From: Saprospiraceae bacterium
Lineage (GTDB): Bacteria > Bacteroidota > Bacteroidia > Chitinophagales > Saprospiraceae
Length of the DNA: 48,619 bases
NCBI GenBank assembly: GCA_020629915.1
Contig: JAHDCK010000002.1
Coordinates: 1 to 48,619, forward strand
Reading direction: 5' to 3'
The translations under genes and the position numbers were made by a program. Below are positions 1-8,532 of this stretch, piece by piece; the stretch's first letter is position 1, and each line of letters opens with the position of its first letter. Under the pieces are notes generated by a model. It was not told the origin of the DNA and did not search any database. It was given only the letters and a program-made list of their open reading frames with translations.

Positions 1-173
1 CTCGCCGATGCCCTGCATCGCCTATGTTTTTCGCCTTGATTTGGAGAAAAAATTACTACGTCTAAAAACGCAATTTATTAATTCACCATTCCTTAAATAA
101 AAAGTGAACTAATTTCTCTTTATATCTGTATAAATTTCAATTCTGTTAAATTTGTAAAAAAAACCAACGATAT
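1..173. other. 5' edge of window, non-coding
   Basis: No credible coding region is visible. The stretch is AT-rich after base 60 and leads into hflX. A -7-like box lies close to the gene and is listed separately. Confidence 0.5.
147..154 (+). promoter_or_regulatory. Bacteroidota -7 box for hflX
   Basis: TAAATTTG matches the TAnnTTTG -7 consensus used by the primary sigma factor of this phylum. It lies 19 bases before the hflX ATG, which allows a very short leader. I see no clear -33 TTTG at the expected distance, so the call rests on one box. Confidence 0.45.
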
Positions 174-1391
174 ATGTCAAATAACGAATGGAATCTTGGG
201 GAAAAAGCCAGGAAAGGAATTAAAAAGAAAAAAGAAAAGGCTGTCATCGTTGGTTTAGTACAAGCCAATCAGACGGAAGAAATGCTTCATGAGTATCTGG
301 ACGAGCTCGAATTTCTGGCAGAAACGGCCGGCGCAAAAACGGTTCGTCGATTTTATCAAAAACTTCAACATCCCAATCCCCGCACCTTTGTAGGAAAGGG
401 AAAACTGGAAGAAGTTCAGGCTTTTGTAGAAGAAAATGAGGATATAAATATGGTCATTTTCGATGATGATTTGACGGGTAAACAAGTCAATATTATCGAG
501 GAAGCACTGAAGGTTAAAGTTTTGGATCGAAGTAGTTTGATTCTTGATATTTTTGCCAGCCGTGCTCAAACGGCCCAGGCCAAAACGCAGGTAGAGCTTG
601 CTCAAATGCAGTATCTGCTTCCAAGACTACGCGGGTTGTGGACGCACCTTGAGCGGCAGCGTGGGGGTATTGGTATGCGTGGGCCGGGGGAAACGGAGAT
701 AGAAACGGATCGCCGGATTGTACGGGATAAAATTGCCCTTTTAAAAAAGAAACTGGATAAAATTGATCGGCAAAATACGACTCAGCGCAAAAACAGGGGC
801 GAGCTGATCCGGGTTTCTCTGGTAGGTTATACAAATGTGGGAAAATCTACTTTGATGAATCTGCTAAGTAAATCAAAAGTCTTTGCAGAGAATAAACTGT
901 TTGCTACGCTGGATACGACGGTGCGGAAAGTCGTTTTTGGCTCGATGCCTTTTTTGATGTCGGATACGGTTGGGTTTATACGGAAATTGCCGCATCATTT
1001 GGTGGAGAGTTTTAAGTCAACGCTGGATGAAGTTCGGGAAAGTGATATGCTCGTTCACGTCGTGGATATTTCGCATCCAAATTTTGAGGATCACATTAAT
1101 ACTGTTAATAAAACCCTGAAAGAGCTGGAAGCCATTGATAAACCAACGATTATTGTTTTTAATAAAATTGATCGGTATCGGGATTTATATTTTGATGATT
1201 TGCTGGATGCCAAAACGCGCCGTGAACTGGAAAATGATTTAAAAGAAAGCCTCCAAAAAACCCACGAAAAAGAAATAATTTTCATTTCTGCCTTAAAAAA
1301 GGAAAATATTACAGACCTTCGCAACCTGTTACAAACTAAAATTCAACACCTTTACACTTTACGGTATCCCCACCAGGTGAAGCACTGGTAA
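174..1391 (+). CDS. hflX: GTPase HflX
   Basis: Ribosome-associated GTPase of the HflX family, which in other bacteria splits stalled or stressed 70S ribosomes. The 405 residues carry the N-terminal HflX nucleotide-binding-like domain (about 20-130), the family signature GIGMRGPGETEIETDRR (165-181) before a short coiled coil, then a G domain with P-loop GYTNVGKS (218-225), DTVGF (264-268) and NKID (330-333). Length and domain order are normal and the gene looks intact. The start fits an ATG just behind a -7 box. The aminopeptidase gene follows 90 bases downstream in the same direction and may be co-transcribed. Confidence 0.95.
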   Translation: MSNNEWNLGEKARKGIKKKKEKAVIVGLVQANQTEEMLHEYLDELEFLAETAGAKTVRRFYQKLQHPNPRTFVGKGKLEEVQAFVEENEDINMVIFDDDLTGKQVNIIEEALKVKVLDRSSLILDIFASRAQTAQAKTQVELAQMQYLLPRLRGLWTHLERQRGGIGMRGPGETEIETDRRIVRDKIALLKKKLDKIDRQNTTQRKNRGELIRVSLVGYTNVGKSTLMNLLSKSKVFAENKLFATLDTTVRKVVFGSMPFLMSDTVGFIRKLPHHLVESFKSTLDEVRESDMLVHVVDISHPNFEDHINTVNKTLKELEAIDKPTIIVFNKIDRYRDLYFDDLLDAKTRRELENDLKESLQKTHEKEIIFISALKKENITDLRNLLQTKIQHLYTLRYPHQVKHW

Positions 1392-1481
1392 TTTTTTTAC
1401 CAAAACATATCAACTATTTACCTGTTCAATTGTACAATCATATAATTGAATTAGAAACTTATTATTGTAAAACAAAATATA

Positions 1482-2585
1482 ATGTCTAATCCCATATTAA
1501 AAAAATACGCCAACTTATTGGTTAATTATTGTCTGGAAATAAAACCGGGGGATAAATTTTATATCAAATCTACGACCCTGGCAGAGCCGCTGGTCAGAGA
1601 AGTCTATCGTGCTGCTTTGGAAGCAGGGGCATTTCCCGAAGTGATGATGGAATTTAGAGAGCAATATCGAATCTACCTCGATAAATCTAATGAGACTCAA
1701 CTCAAATACGTTTCTCCGTTTTATCAAAAAGCGATGGAGGAGTTTGATGCTTATATTTTCATCCGCGCACCTTTTAATATGATGGAGGATCAAAATGTCG
1801 ATCCTGAAAAACGCAAAATTGCCAAAACAGCTTCACAGGGAGTTTTGAATACCTATTTTAAAAGAACGGCCACCCGCGAACTCAAACGCAACCTTTGCCA
1901 GTACCCTACTAATGCTGCGGCTCAAAATGCCGGAATGTCTCTGGAAGAATATGAAAATTTCGTATTCAATGCTTGTAACCTGTTTGATGAGGATCCGATA
2001 GCCCGATGGCTGGATACCCGCAACTACCAGCAAGCCATTGTAGATATTTTAAATAATGCAGAAAAAGTGACCTATAAAGGAGAGGGCGTAGATATTACTT
2101 TTTCTACAAAAGGCAGAACCTGGATCAATTCAGATGGTCAAACGAATATGCCTTCGGGGGAAGTTTATACCGCTCCGGTGGAAGATTCTGTCAATGGTGT
2201 GATTCGGTTTTCTTTTCCTGCCCTGTATCTTGGCAATGAGGTAGAAGATGTGACCCTTTGGGTGAAAGAGGGTGAAATATATAAATGGGAAGCCAGACGA
2301 GGGAAAGAGTTTTTGGATCAGATTTTCCAGATGAAGGGAGCGAAGCGATTTGGCGAAGCGGCTATCGGAACGAATAAAAATATCCAGCGTTTTACCCGCA
2401 ATATGTTGTTTGATGAAAAAATAGGTGGCACCATTCACATGGCCATTGGTCAGTCTTATATCCAAACCGGAGGAAAAAATCAATCCCCTATCCACTGGGA
2501 TATGCTGGCTAATATGAAAAACGGAGGAGAGATTTTTGCGGATGATGAAAAGATATACGATAGCGGAGAATTTTTATTTTTGTAA
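1482..2585 (+). CDS. M29 family aminopeptidase
   Basis: Cytoplasmic metallo-aminopeptidase of the M29 (thermophilic AmpS/AmpT-like) family, 367 residues. The N-terminal half is the usual substrate/dimer domain. The C-terminal half carries the expected metal-site segments: NMPSGEVYTAP around E227, a glutamate near 292, H319 in GTIHMAIG, and H338/D340 in IHWD. Assignment of individual ligands is by analogy to the family. No signal peptide is present, as expected for a cytosolic peptidase. The gene is intact and normal in length. A perfect-arm hairpin follows in the spacer before nadD. Confidence 0.9.
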   Translation: MSNPILKKYANLLVNYCLEIKPGDKFYIKSTTLAEPLVREVYRAALEAGAFPEVMMEFREQYRIYLDKSNETQLKYVSPFYQKAMEEFDAYIFIRAPFNMMEDQNVDPEKRKIAKTASQGVLNTYFKRTATRELKRNLCQYPTNAAAQNAGMSLEEYENFVFNACNLFDEDPIARWLDTRNYQQAIVDILNNAEKVTYKGEGVDITFSTKGRTWINSDGQTNMPSGEVYTAPVEDSVNGVIRFSFPALYLGNEVEDVTLWVKEGEIYKWEARRGKEFLDQIFQMKGAKRFGEAAIGTNKNIQRFTRNMLFDEKIGGTIHMAIGQSYIQTGGKNQSPIHWDMLANMKNGGEIFADDEKIYDSGEFLFL

Positions 2586-2639
2586 TAGAATTTATAACAG
2601 CATCAAGTCTCACTTCTCCGGTAAAAAATAGTGCTGGTA

Positions 2640-2670
2640 GTCAAGTCGTGACTGCAAATCGCGACTTGAC
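2640..2670. other. Intergenic hairpin between M29 gene and nadD
   Basis: The 9-base arms GTCAAGTCG and CGACTTGAC are separated by 13 bases. There is no T-run after the stem, so it is not a classical intrinsic terminator. Role unknown. Confidence 0.45.
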
Positions 2671-2708
2671 GGCGATGAGTATTGAGGTCTAATATTTTTA
2701 TATAAAAA

Positions 2709-3284
2709 ATGAAGATTGGTTTATTTTTTGGCTCTTTCAATCCTGTCCACGTCGGACACATGATCATTGCCAATCACATGGCGCAATACACGGATTTGGA
2801 TCAGGTCTGGATGATAGTCTCTCCACACAATCCACACAAGGCCAAAAAAACGCTGGCTAATGATCATGACAGATTGCACTTGGTGAAGTTGGCTATCGGG
2901 GACAATCCTAAATTAAGAGCTTCCAATATTGAATTTAAATTACCACAGCCTTCTTATACCATTGATACCTTAACCCACCTGTCTGAAAAGTACCCCGCTA
3001 ATGAATTTGTACTTATTATGGGCGGAGATAATTTGGGTACTTTTCACAAGTGGAAAAACTACGAATTGATTTTAAAGAATTATAAAATTTTTATCTATAA
3101 ACGCCCCAATTATGCTCTTGGCGATTTGGCGGAGCACCCTTCTGTTAGCGTTTTTGATGCACCACTGATGGAAATCTCAGCGAGTTTTATCCGCAAGGCA
3201 CGGCAGGAAGGAAAATCTGTAGAGTACCTGGTACCGGATCGGGTATTAGAGGAAATTGAAAAGAGCAATATGTATCGGCGGTAA
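2709..3284 (+). CDS. nadD: Nicotinate-nucleotide adenylyltransferase
   Basis: Transfers AMP from ATP to nicotinate mononucleotide, the penultimate step of NAD synthesis, in the cytoplasm. The 191-residue Rossmann-fold protein shows the nucleotidyltransferase HxGH motif in GSFNPVHVGH (H14, H17) and the C-terminal ISASFIR segment (156-162), the equivalent of the family (S/T)xxxIR motif. Length is normal. The TAA stop (3282-3284) forms the first three bases of the terminal inverted repeat of the downstream MITE-like element, so the element either inserted exactly at the gene end or now supplies the stop. Confidence 0.93.
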   Translation: MKIGLFFGSFNPVHVGHMIIANHMAQYTDLDQVWMIVSPHNPHKAKKTLANDHDRLHLVKLAIGDNPKLRASNIEFKLPQPSYTIDTLTHLSEKYPANEFVLIMGGDNLGTFHKWKNYELILKNYKIFIYKRPNYALGDLAEHPSVSVFDAPLMEISASFIRKARQEGKSVEYLVPDRVLEEIEKSNMYRR

Positions 3285-3656
3285 GCAAGTAGTCAATTTT
3301 AACCAACTAATAGAATTGGATATTGCCAGGCATTCTAGTAAAGGTTTTCGTCAGGCGAGACGCCTGACGGGGCGAATCGGCCTTATCAGGCGTCTCGCCT
3401 GACGATAAATGTCTGGGCTTTGCCTGACGATGAATGTCTGGGCTAGTGGCTCAAGTTACAAGTCCCTGAACCACTAGGATGATAAATTACCCCCCCGATA
3501 ATCACCGGGGTTTCAACTGCTTTAACACAGGTTAAAAACCTGTTGACGCATTTCGGATTAGGCACAGCCTAATCCGGTCAGAATGCATTAACACCGAGCT
3601 AAGATGACATAATAAATCCTCGAAATTTTCGTCCTTTAAAATTGACTACTTGCTTA
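3282..3656. mobile_element. MITE-like element with 21-bp terminal inverted repeats
   Basis: Bases 3282-3302 and 3636-3656 are perfect 21-bp inverted repeats. The 375-bp interior has no ORF but is full of palindromes: 3349-3369 (CGTCAGGCG arms around AGA), 3386-3402 (TCAGGCG arms around TCT) and 3554-3576 (CGGATTAGGC arms around ACA). Shorter relatives lie at 22545-22610 and, inverted, at 31363-31533. The structure fits a non-autonomous element moved in trans. No transposase is present in the window. It starts inside the nadD stop codon. Confidence 0.75.
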
Positions 3657-3823
3657 CTTGCTTAATAAGGACCGATTGTCGGGGAATAAAATTTGTAATC
3701 GTTAGGACAATTCTATATTCTTCCTTGGTTGCTCACAATATTAAATTACCGGAAAAGTTAAATTTTGACCAAAAGCAATAGAATTAGTCTTGCTATCTTT
3801 GTCATTAACCAAAACTGCTACGG
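3657..3823. other. Non-coding spacer before porZ
   Basis: AT-rich spacer between the MITE-like element and porZ. Apart from the -7 box near 3794 I see no further structure. Confidence 0.4.
3794..3801 (+). promoter_or_regulatory. -7 box for porZ
   Basis: TATCTTTG is a perfect match to TAnnTTTG, 22 bases before the porZ ATG. A TTTG at 3764-3767 is present but about 7 bases too far upstream for the usual -33 spacing, so the upstream half of the promoter is uncertain. Confidence 0.55.
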
Positions 3824-6103
3824 ATGCGTATTTTATTGTCATTTTTCCTGTTGGGGATTTCCATGATTCTTAGTGCTCAGGACATGGGTATTGGTCAGTG
3901 GCGCACCTATGCCTCCTTCAACAAACCCAAATCAGTTGCTCAAAATAACACCCACATTTTTGCCTGCTCTGCGAATGGCCTGATGATGATAGAAAAAGAA
4001 GAGCCGCATTCCACGGAACTCATTTCAAAAGTAAACGGACTCAACGATGCAGGTTTCAATTTTATAAAATATAGTCCCGAAAATGAAATGTTGCTGATTG
4101 TTTATAACAACAGCAATATTGATATATTAATGAACGACAATACAATTATCAACTTCCCGGATATAAAAAATACGACGAGCATTACTGGTGATAAAACGAT
4201 AAATAGTATTTATTTTAATGAAAAATTCGCCTATCTATCTTGCGGCTTTGGGGTCGTCAAAATGGATTTGGAAGCACTGGAAACCAGAGAATCTGCTATT
4301 TTAAATATATCATTTAATAGTGTAGCTGCATTGGGCAATCAAGGTTTTGCGAGTTTTGATGAAGGCATTTATCCATTTGATTTAAATACTCCAAATCTGG
4401 CTAACACGACTGACTGGGAACTGGCGAATGGAAAAAACGGGTTGCCGGAATCTTTTCAGGGTGGTCCCATGATTCTTTTTAATAATAAAATTTATTCTGT
4501 TATAAATAATGATTCCCTATATACTTACGATGGCAATCTCTGGGAGCCCGCATTTCATATTCCATTTTATAGTATAAAAACAGTCAGTCATGACGGGAAA
4601 CACCTGCTCCTCAACATGGTAGACACTTCCGGCAAAAATCACGACCTGGTGCGGCTGGATGATCAGCTCAATGCTACCCATTTCTCAGGAAGGGAGTACT
4701 CTGATTGTATTGCCCGGTTAAATCAGGCCATCGAAGATCAAAACGGAAATTTTTGGATAGTAGATGATTGGAAAGGACTTCGCCGCCTTAAACCCGAATC
4801 AGGAAACTGTCGTTTGTTTACGCCCAATAGTCCTTACTCGGGTAATGTATTTAGAATAACGGCTACGGAAAACTCTGTTTGGGTAGCACCCGGGAAAGTA
4901 AACATTAGTTGGCGATACCAATGGAACAGAGATGGAATTTTCAGATATTTTAATGATAAATGGTTTGTGTTTCGGGAATACAATCCAACCTCTATGACTA
5001 ATATTCTTGATTTTTTAAGTATAAAAGAACATCCGGAATCAGGGCATATTTATGCGGCCTCTTATGGTGACGGATTAGTTGTATATAACAAAAATAAGTT
5101 TACCCAATACAAGGAAGGTTACTTTGAACCGGCGATTGGAGATACGGCAAATTACAAAATTTCAGATTTGACATTTGATGAGGACAACAATCTTTGGGTC
5201 ATTAATCATACAGCGGAGCATCCCCTGGTCAAGATCGATCCGGACTGGAATTTCACTCGTTATAAACTTGGAAATTTTAACCGCCTCACAGAGATTGTCA
5301 TCGATAGAAACGGTTATAAATGGATGACCAATTACCACGATGAAGCAGGTATCACTGTCTTTGATGAAAATGAAGGTATGCCTAGGGTTAGGCATATCAG
5401 TTCCAATAATTCTGTTTTGCCTGTCAATGGCGTGGTCAGTTTGGCGATTGATCAGGATGGGGAAATCTGGGCCGGGACGAATCAGGGCATTGTGATATTT
5501 CAATGTTCTTCTCAGATTTTTGAGGATGGATGCCAAGGCACGAGAAAGATTGTCAATGTGGGCGGCTACAACGGCTACCTGCTTGAAACCGAAAATATTA
5601 CGGCCATTGCTGTAGATGGAGCTAACCGAAAATGGGTCGGCACGGAAAATGGTTTATTCCTTTTATCCCCCGATGGCGAAGAAGATATTTTCTATTTCAC
5701 AATCGCCAACAGCCCGTTACTGAGCAATGTCATTCTGGATGTAGCCGTGCATCCCACTACCGGTGAAGTATTTATTGGTACAGAAAAAGGACTTGTTTCC
5801 TACCGGGCCGAGGCTACGGAGGGCAAAGGATTTTTCTCTGAAGAAGCCTATGCTTTCCCAAATCCGGTAAAGCCCGATTACGAGGGTCCCATTGCAATAA
5901 AAGGACTGGCGCGAGATGCTGATATTAAAATCACAGATATAAGTGGAACATTGATTTATGAAGGCGAAGCTTTTGGAGGACAGGCCGTTTGGAATGGCCG
6001 GGATTACAATGGTCGCAAAGCAGCTTCGGGTGTTTATCTGGTTTTTGCGGTCAATAGCTCCGGGGAAGAAGCTTTGGTGACTAAACTGGTGATTGTGAAT
6101 TAA
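3824..6103 (+). CDS. porZ: T9SS attachment-complex protein PorZ
   Basis: Secreted component of the type IX secretion system; in Porphyromonas PorZ works with PorU, PorQ and PorV in the cell-surface attachment complex. The 759 residues begin with a signal peptide (MRILLSFFLLGISMILSAQ). Most of the protein is two-component-regulator-type beta-propeller repeats (recurrent W-[AV]-GT and D-x-x-G-x-x-W motifs such as DQDGEIWAGTNQGI). The last ~85 residues, from AYAFPNPV (about 675), form a T9SS type A sorting domain ending VTKLVIVN. Other secretion parts (PorW, PorP, GldK-N) are in the same window but far away. A generic propeller protein is the alternative, but length and architecture favour PorZ. 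Confidence 0.85.
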   Translation: MRILLSFFLLGISMILSAQDMGIGQWRTYASFNKPKSVAQNNTHIFACSANGLMMIEKEEPHSTELISKVNGLNDAGFNFIKYSPENEMLLIVYNNSNIDILMNDNTIINFPDIKNTTSITGDKTINSIYFNEKFAYLSCGFGVVKMDLEALETRESAILNISFNSVAALGNQGFASFDEGIYPFDLNTPNLANTTDWELANGKNGLPESFQGGPMILFNNKIYSVINNDSLYTYDGNLWEPAFHIPFYSIKTVSHDGKHLLLNMVDTSGKNHDLVRLDDQLNATHFSGREYSDCIARLNQAIEDQNGNFWIVDDWKGLRRLKPESGNCRLFTPNSPYSGNVFRITATENSVWVAPGKVNISWRYQWNRDGIFRYFNDKWFVFREYNPTSMTNILDFLSIKEHPESGHIYAASYGDGLVVYNKNKFTQYKEGYFEPAIGDTANYKISDLTFDEDNNLWVINHTAEHPLVKIDPDWNFTRYKLGNFNRLTEIVIDRNGYKWMTNYHDEAGITVFDENEGMPRVRHISSNNSVLPVNGVVSLAIDQDGEIWAGTNQGIVIFQCSSQIFEDGCQGTRKIVNVGGYNGYLLETENITAIAVDGANRKWVGTENGLFLLSPDGEEDIFYFTIANSPLLSNVILDVAVHPTTGEVFIGTEKGLVSYRAEATEGKGFFSEEAYAFPNPVKPDYEGPIAIKGLARDADIKITDISGTLIYEGEAFGGQAVWNGRDYNGRKAASGVYLVFAVNSSGEEALVTKLVIVN

Positions 6104-6136
6104 GCAGCTAAAATTAAACATACTCTAGGAACCCAG

Positions 6137-6664
6137 TTAGTCAACTGCAATGTTTTGAATCCAAAGACAATCACTTATCGAAGGATCAATATATATTTTT
6201 TCTCCTGTTTTTAAATTTTCTAATATATTAAAATCATGGTCTTTAAAAAAGGAAGAGGAAAACAGGGCGTGAATATCCAAGCCCAGAAATTTCAACTTCG
6301 CTACTTCGTGAGTTACTGCAAAATCATTTTGTAATTTATTTTTTAATATAATTTCCTGCACAATGCTTGCATACATAGCAGCATAACTTACACAGTTTCC
6401 TTTTTTTGTATTCATTAAAACATTGGGGTCCCGGCTGGCTTTTCCAAAGGTAAAAGACAAGGTCTTTGTCGTCAGGTTTAGGGCTTCCCTGTTTATTTCA
6501 TATAGATTAAAATCGGATTCATCGAAGGTGGCTTTAATTTTATTTTTTAAATTTCCGTTTGAGACAAATTTAATCGTCCGCTTTTGGATAGGTTTATATT
6601 TTATAACACTTCTATAAATGCTTCCTCTGAAAACAATCAAAAGGAGCATAACAAAAATAATCAA
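6137..6664 (-). CDS. Transglutaminase-like membrane-anchored protein
   Basis: Not a named family to me. The 175 residues start with one hydrophobic segment (3-12) and then show the three marks of a transglutaminase/papain-like core in the right order and spacing: Cys91 in KKGNCVSYA, His143 in FKDHDFN and Asp160 in KIYIDPS. That triad suggests a thiol enzyme (protease or cross-linker) facing the periplasm, but fold and activity are inferred from these short motifs. It follows the SH3 lipoprotein gene on the same strand with a 48-base gap, so the two may form an operon. Confidence 0.6.
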   Translation of the reverse strand: MIIFVMLLLIVFRGSIYRSVIKYKPIQKRTIKFVSNGNLKNKIKATFDESDFNLYEINREALNLTTKTLSFTFGKASRDPNVLMNTKKGNCVSYAAMYASIVQEIILKNKLQNDFAVTHEVAKLKFLGLDIHALFSSSFFKDHDFNILENLKTGEKIYIDPSISDCLWIQNIAVD

Positions 6665-6712
6665 CTTAAATATGTTTTTAATATTTTTTACTTTTAAATT
6701 ATAGACAATGAT

Positions 6713-7717
6713 TTACTCCAAACTCCAGTTACCCTCTTTTTTCACATAAGTCAAAAACGGAATACGTTTTCGGGTAGCAGTTTGGTTGCGTAAGGTGATT
6801 TCTATTGTATTATCATCCAGCCAAATAGGGTTATAAGGTTGGGCATCCTGGATTTCTTCTTCAAAAACCTTTTCCAAAGCTCCATCTTTTATATTATACA
6901 CCTGAATACCATTGCGGGCAAAACCATTGCCATCATCACCAGAAATGGCAACCATCTGTGCATTGTCCTGAGAAAATTCGGGATGTCCCCAAACGACTTC
7001 GGAGTCTCCTGTTTTATCATTCACAACTGTTACATCAGAAAATTCGTTATAATAATTCTTAATCACATGAAATCCTGCTCCGGAAACATACTCTCGATAA
7101 TAATATAAAACATAATCTTCTACATTTCCGGTTTTATTCCCTTTGAAAGTCAGTTTCTCACCGCTGAGGAGAGTCAGGGTAACAGAACCCGACTCCGGGT
7201 CAGCTTTGACCGTTCTGCGATTGAGGCGCAACTGTCGGTTGGATTCCCTTTCCACACATTCCTCATAAGCTTTATCTTCCAAAAACAGGCATTTGCGATA
7301 AGCTGTTCGGCCGTATTTTTTCCCTTTCACCGGATAAAATTTGACACCGCCGCCATAGACCCAGCCTTGCTTGCCATTGGCCAGTTCGACCTTAAACCAA
7401 GGCTCATTCATTACCGAACCTCGTATATTAATTTTTGTTGTAAAATCAGTTTTTTCTTCCAGGTAAGTAACAGCTTCCCCTTCATCCAATTCGCCAATAA
7501 TATCCGAATCCCGATCCGGTTGAGTCCTGACGCGCAAATCCTGCAGCCAGGAATAAATTTTTTGAGGTTCAGGTTCGGGTTCTTCAATTGCTGTGGTATC
7601 CGCTGTCACCACGGGAGGCGCTGGAGTATCCGTCGTATTTTTACAGGAAGAAAAAATAAGAACAGAAGAAAAAATGAGGATTAAAATATTAGTAAAACAG
7701 AAAATTGATTTTTGCAT
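6713..7717 (-). CDS. SH3-domain lipoprotein
   Basis: Predicted lipoprotein. The open frame extends to 7795, but the ATG at 7717-7715 gives a clean lipoprotein signal (MQKSIFCFTNILILIFSSVLIFSSC), so I place the start there. Behind the lipobox cysteine is a proline/glutamate-rich linker, then a bacterial SH3-like segment (YSWLQDLRVRTQPDRDSDII...WVYGGGVKFY) of the kind that often binds peptidoglycan peptides. The C-terminal ~180 residues are unrecognised and contain WGHPEFSQDNAQMVAISGDD, which could be propeller-like. Transcribed toward the transglutaminase-like gene. Confidence 0.7.
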   Translation of the reverse strand: MQKSIFCFTNILILIFSSVLIFSSCKNTTDTPAPPVVTADTTAIEEPEPEPQKIYSWLQDLRVRTQPDRDSDIIGELDEGEAVTYLEEKTDFTTKINIRGSVMNEPWFKVELANGKQGWVYGGGVKFYPVKGKKYGRTAYRKCLFLEDKAYEECVERESNRQLRLNRRTVKADPESGSVTLTLLSGEKLTFKGNKTGNVEDYVLYYYREYVSGAGFHVIKNYYNEFSDVTVVNDKTGDSEVVWGHPEFSQDNAQMVAISGDDGNGFARNGIQVYNIKDGALEKVFEEEIQDAQPYNPIWLDDNTIEITLRNQTATRKRIPFLTYVKKEGNWSLE

Positions 7718-7833
7718 AAACTTATTTTTTCCGAAAAATAAGAAATCCCTTTCAAAGGATGAATAATTGTTCATTTTTGTACATCTAAAAGCCATTTTAA
7801 ATCCTAAATTTACGCTTTCACAAATTACCAGAC

Positions 7834-8532
7834 ATGTCGGAAAAAAAAGCCATTATTGATGTGGTCATTCCTGCTTTTAATGAAGAAAACTCAGTAGATA
7901 AAGTTATTGAGGATATTCCTAAAAGTCTGGTACGAGAGATTATCATTTGTAATAATGCAAGCACCGATCGCACGGCACAGGTTGCGAGAGCAAAAGGAGC
8001 GACGGTCGTTTTGCAACCCGAACGCGGGTATGGAAATGCTTGCCTGAAAGGATTGGAGCATATTGCCCAAAAAGCAATTTTGCCGGATGTGGTGGTATTT
8101 TTAGATGCGGACTATTCGGATTACCCGGAGGAAATGACAGGTTTGGTCGCCCCCATTTTACAAGGGGAAAAAGACCTGATGATTGGCTCAAGGGCATTAG
8201 GAAACCTGGAACCCGGCTCAATGACTCCCCAACAAATTTTCGGAAACTGGCTGGCAACAACTTTAATATATTTTTTTTATAACTACAAATTCACCGACCT
8301 TGGCCCTTTCAGAGCCATTAGATATAGTGAATTATTAGATATAAATATGCAGGATAAAACTTATGGGTGGACGGTAGAAATGCAAGTCAAGGCAGCCAAG
8401 TTGAAACTGCGATGTGGAGAAATTCCTGTACAATACCGCAAGCGGGTTGGACATTCAAAAATCTCAGGTACGATAAAAGGCACAATACTCGCCGGGCATA
8501 AAATTTTATGGACTATTTTTAAATTACTATAA
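7834..8532 (+). CDS. Glycosyltransferase family 2 (dolichyl-phosphate-mannose-synthase-like)
   Basis: GT-A fold transferase of 232 residues. The N terminus VVIPAFNEENSVDKVIEDIP is the nucleotide-sugar site, and D91-A-D93 in VVFLDADYSD is the metal-binding DxD. GSRALGNLEPGSMTP and RKRVGHSKISG are typical of the polyprenyl-phosphate glycosyltransferase branch. The gene is the first of three plus-strand genes with nearly no spacing. The context suggests synthesis of a lipid-linked sugar used by the membrane glycosyltransferase two genes down; this is inference. TAAATTTA near 7806 is a weak -7 candidate. Confidence 0.87.
   Translation: MSEKKAIIDVVIPAFNEENSVDKVIEDIPKSLVREIIICNNASTDRTAQVARAKGATVVLQPERGYGNACLKGLEHIAQKAILPDVVVFLDADYSDYPEEMTGLVAPILQGEKDLMIGSRALGNLEPGSMTPQQIFGNWLATTLIYFFYNYKFTDLGPFRAIRYSELLDINMQDKTYGWTVEMQVKAAKLKLRCGEIPVQYRKRVGHSKISGTIKGTILAGHKILWTIFKLL

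Noticed and set aside
514-834. Antisense ORFs over hflX and other genes
   Set aside because: They are open by composition only and have no domain or start features.
3349-3402. CRISPR-like repeats (double CAGGCG palindrome)
   Set aside because: Two short inverted palindromes, not regularly spaced direct repeats; they belong to the MITE-like element.
8040-8282. Alternative ORFs inside the first GT2 gene
   Set aside because: Frame shadows of a clear GT2 coding region.
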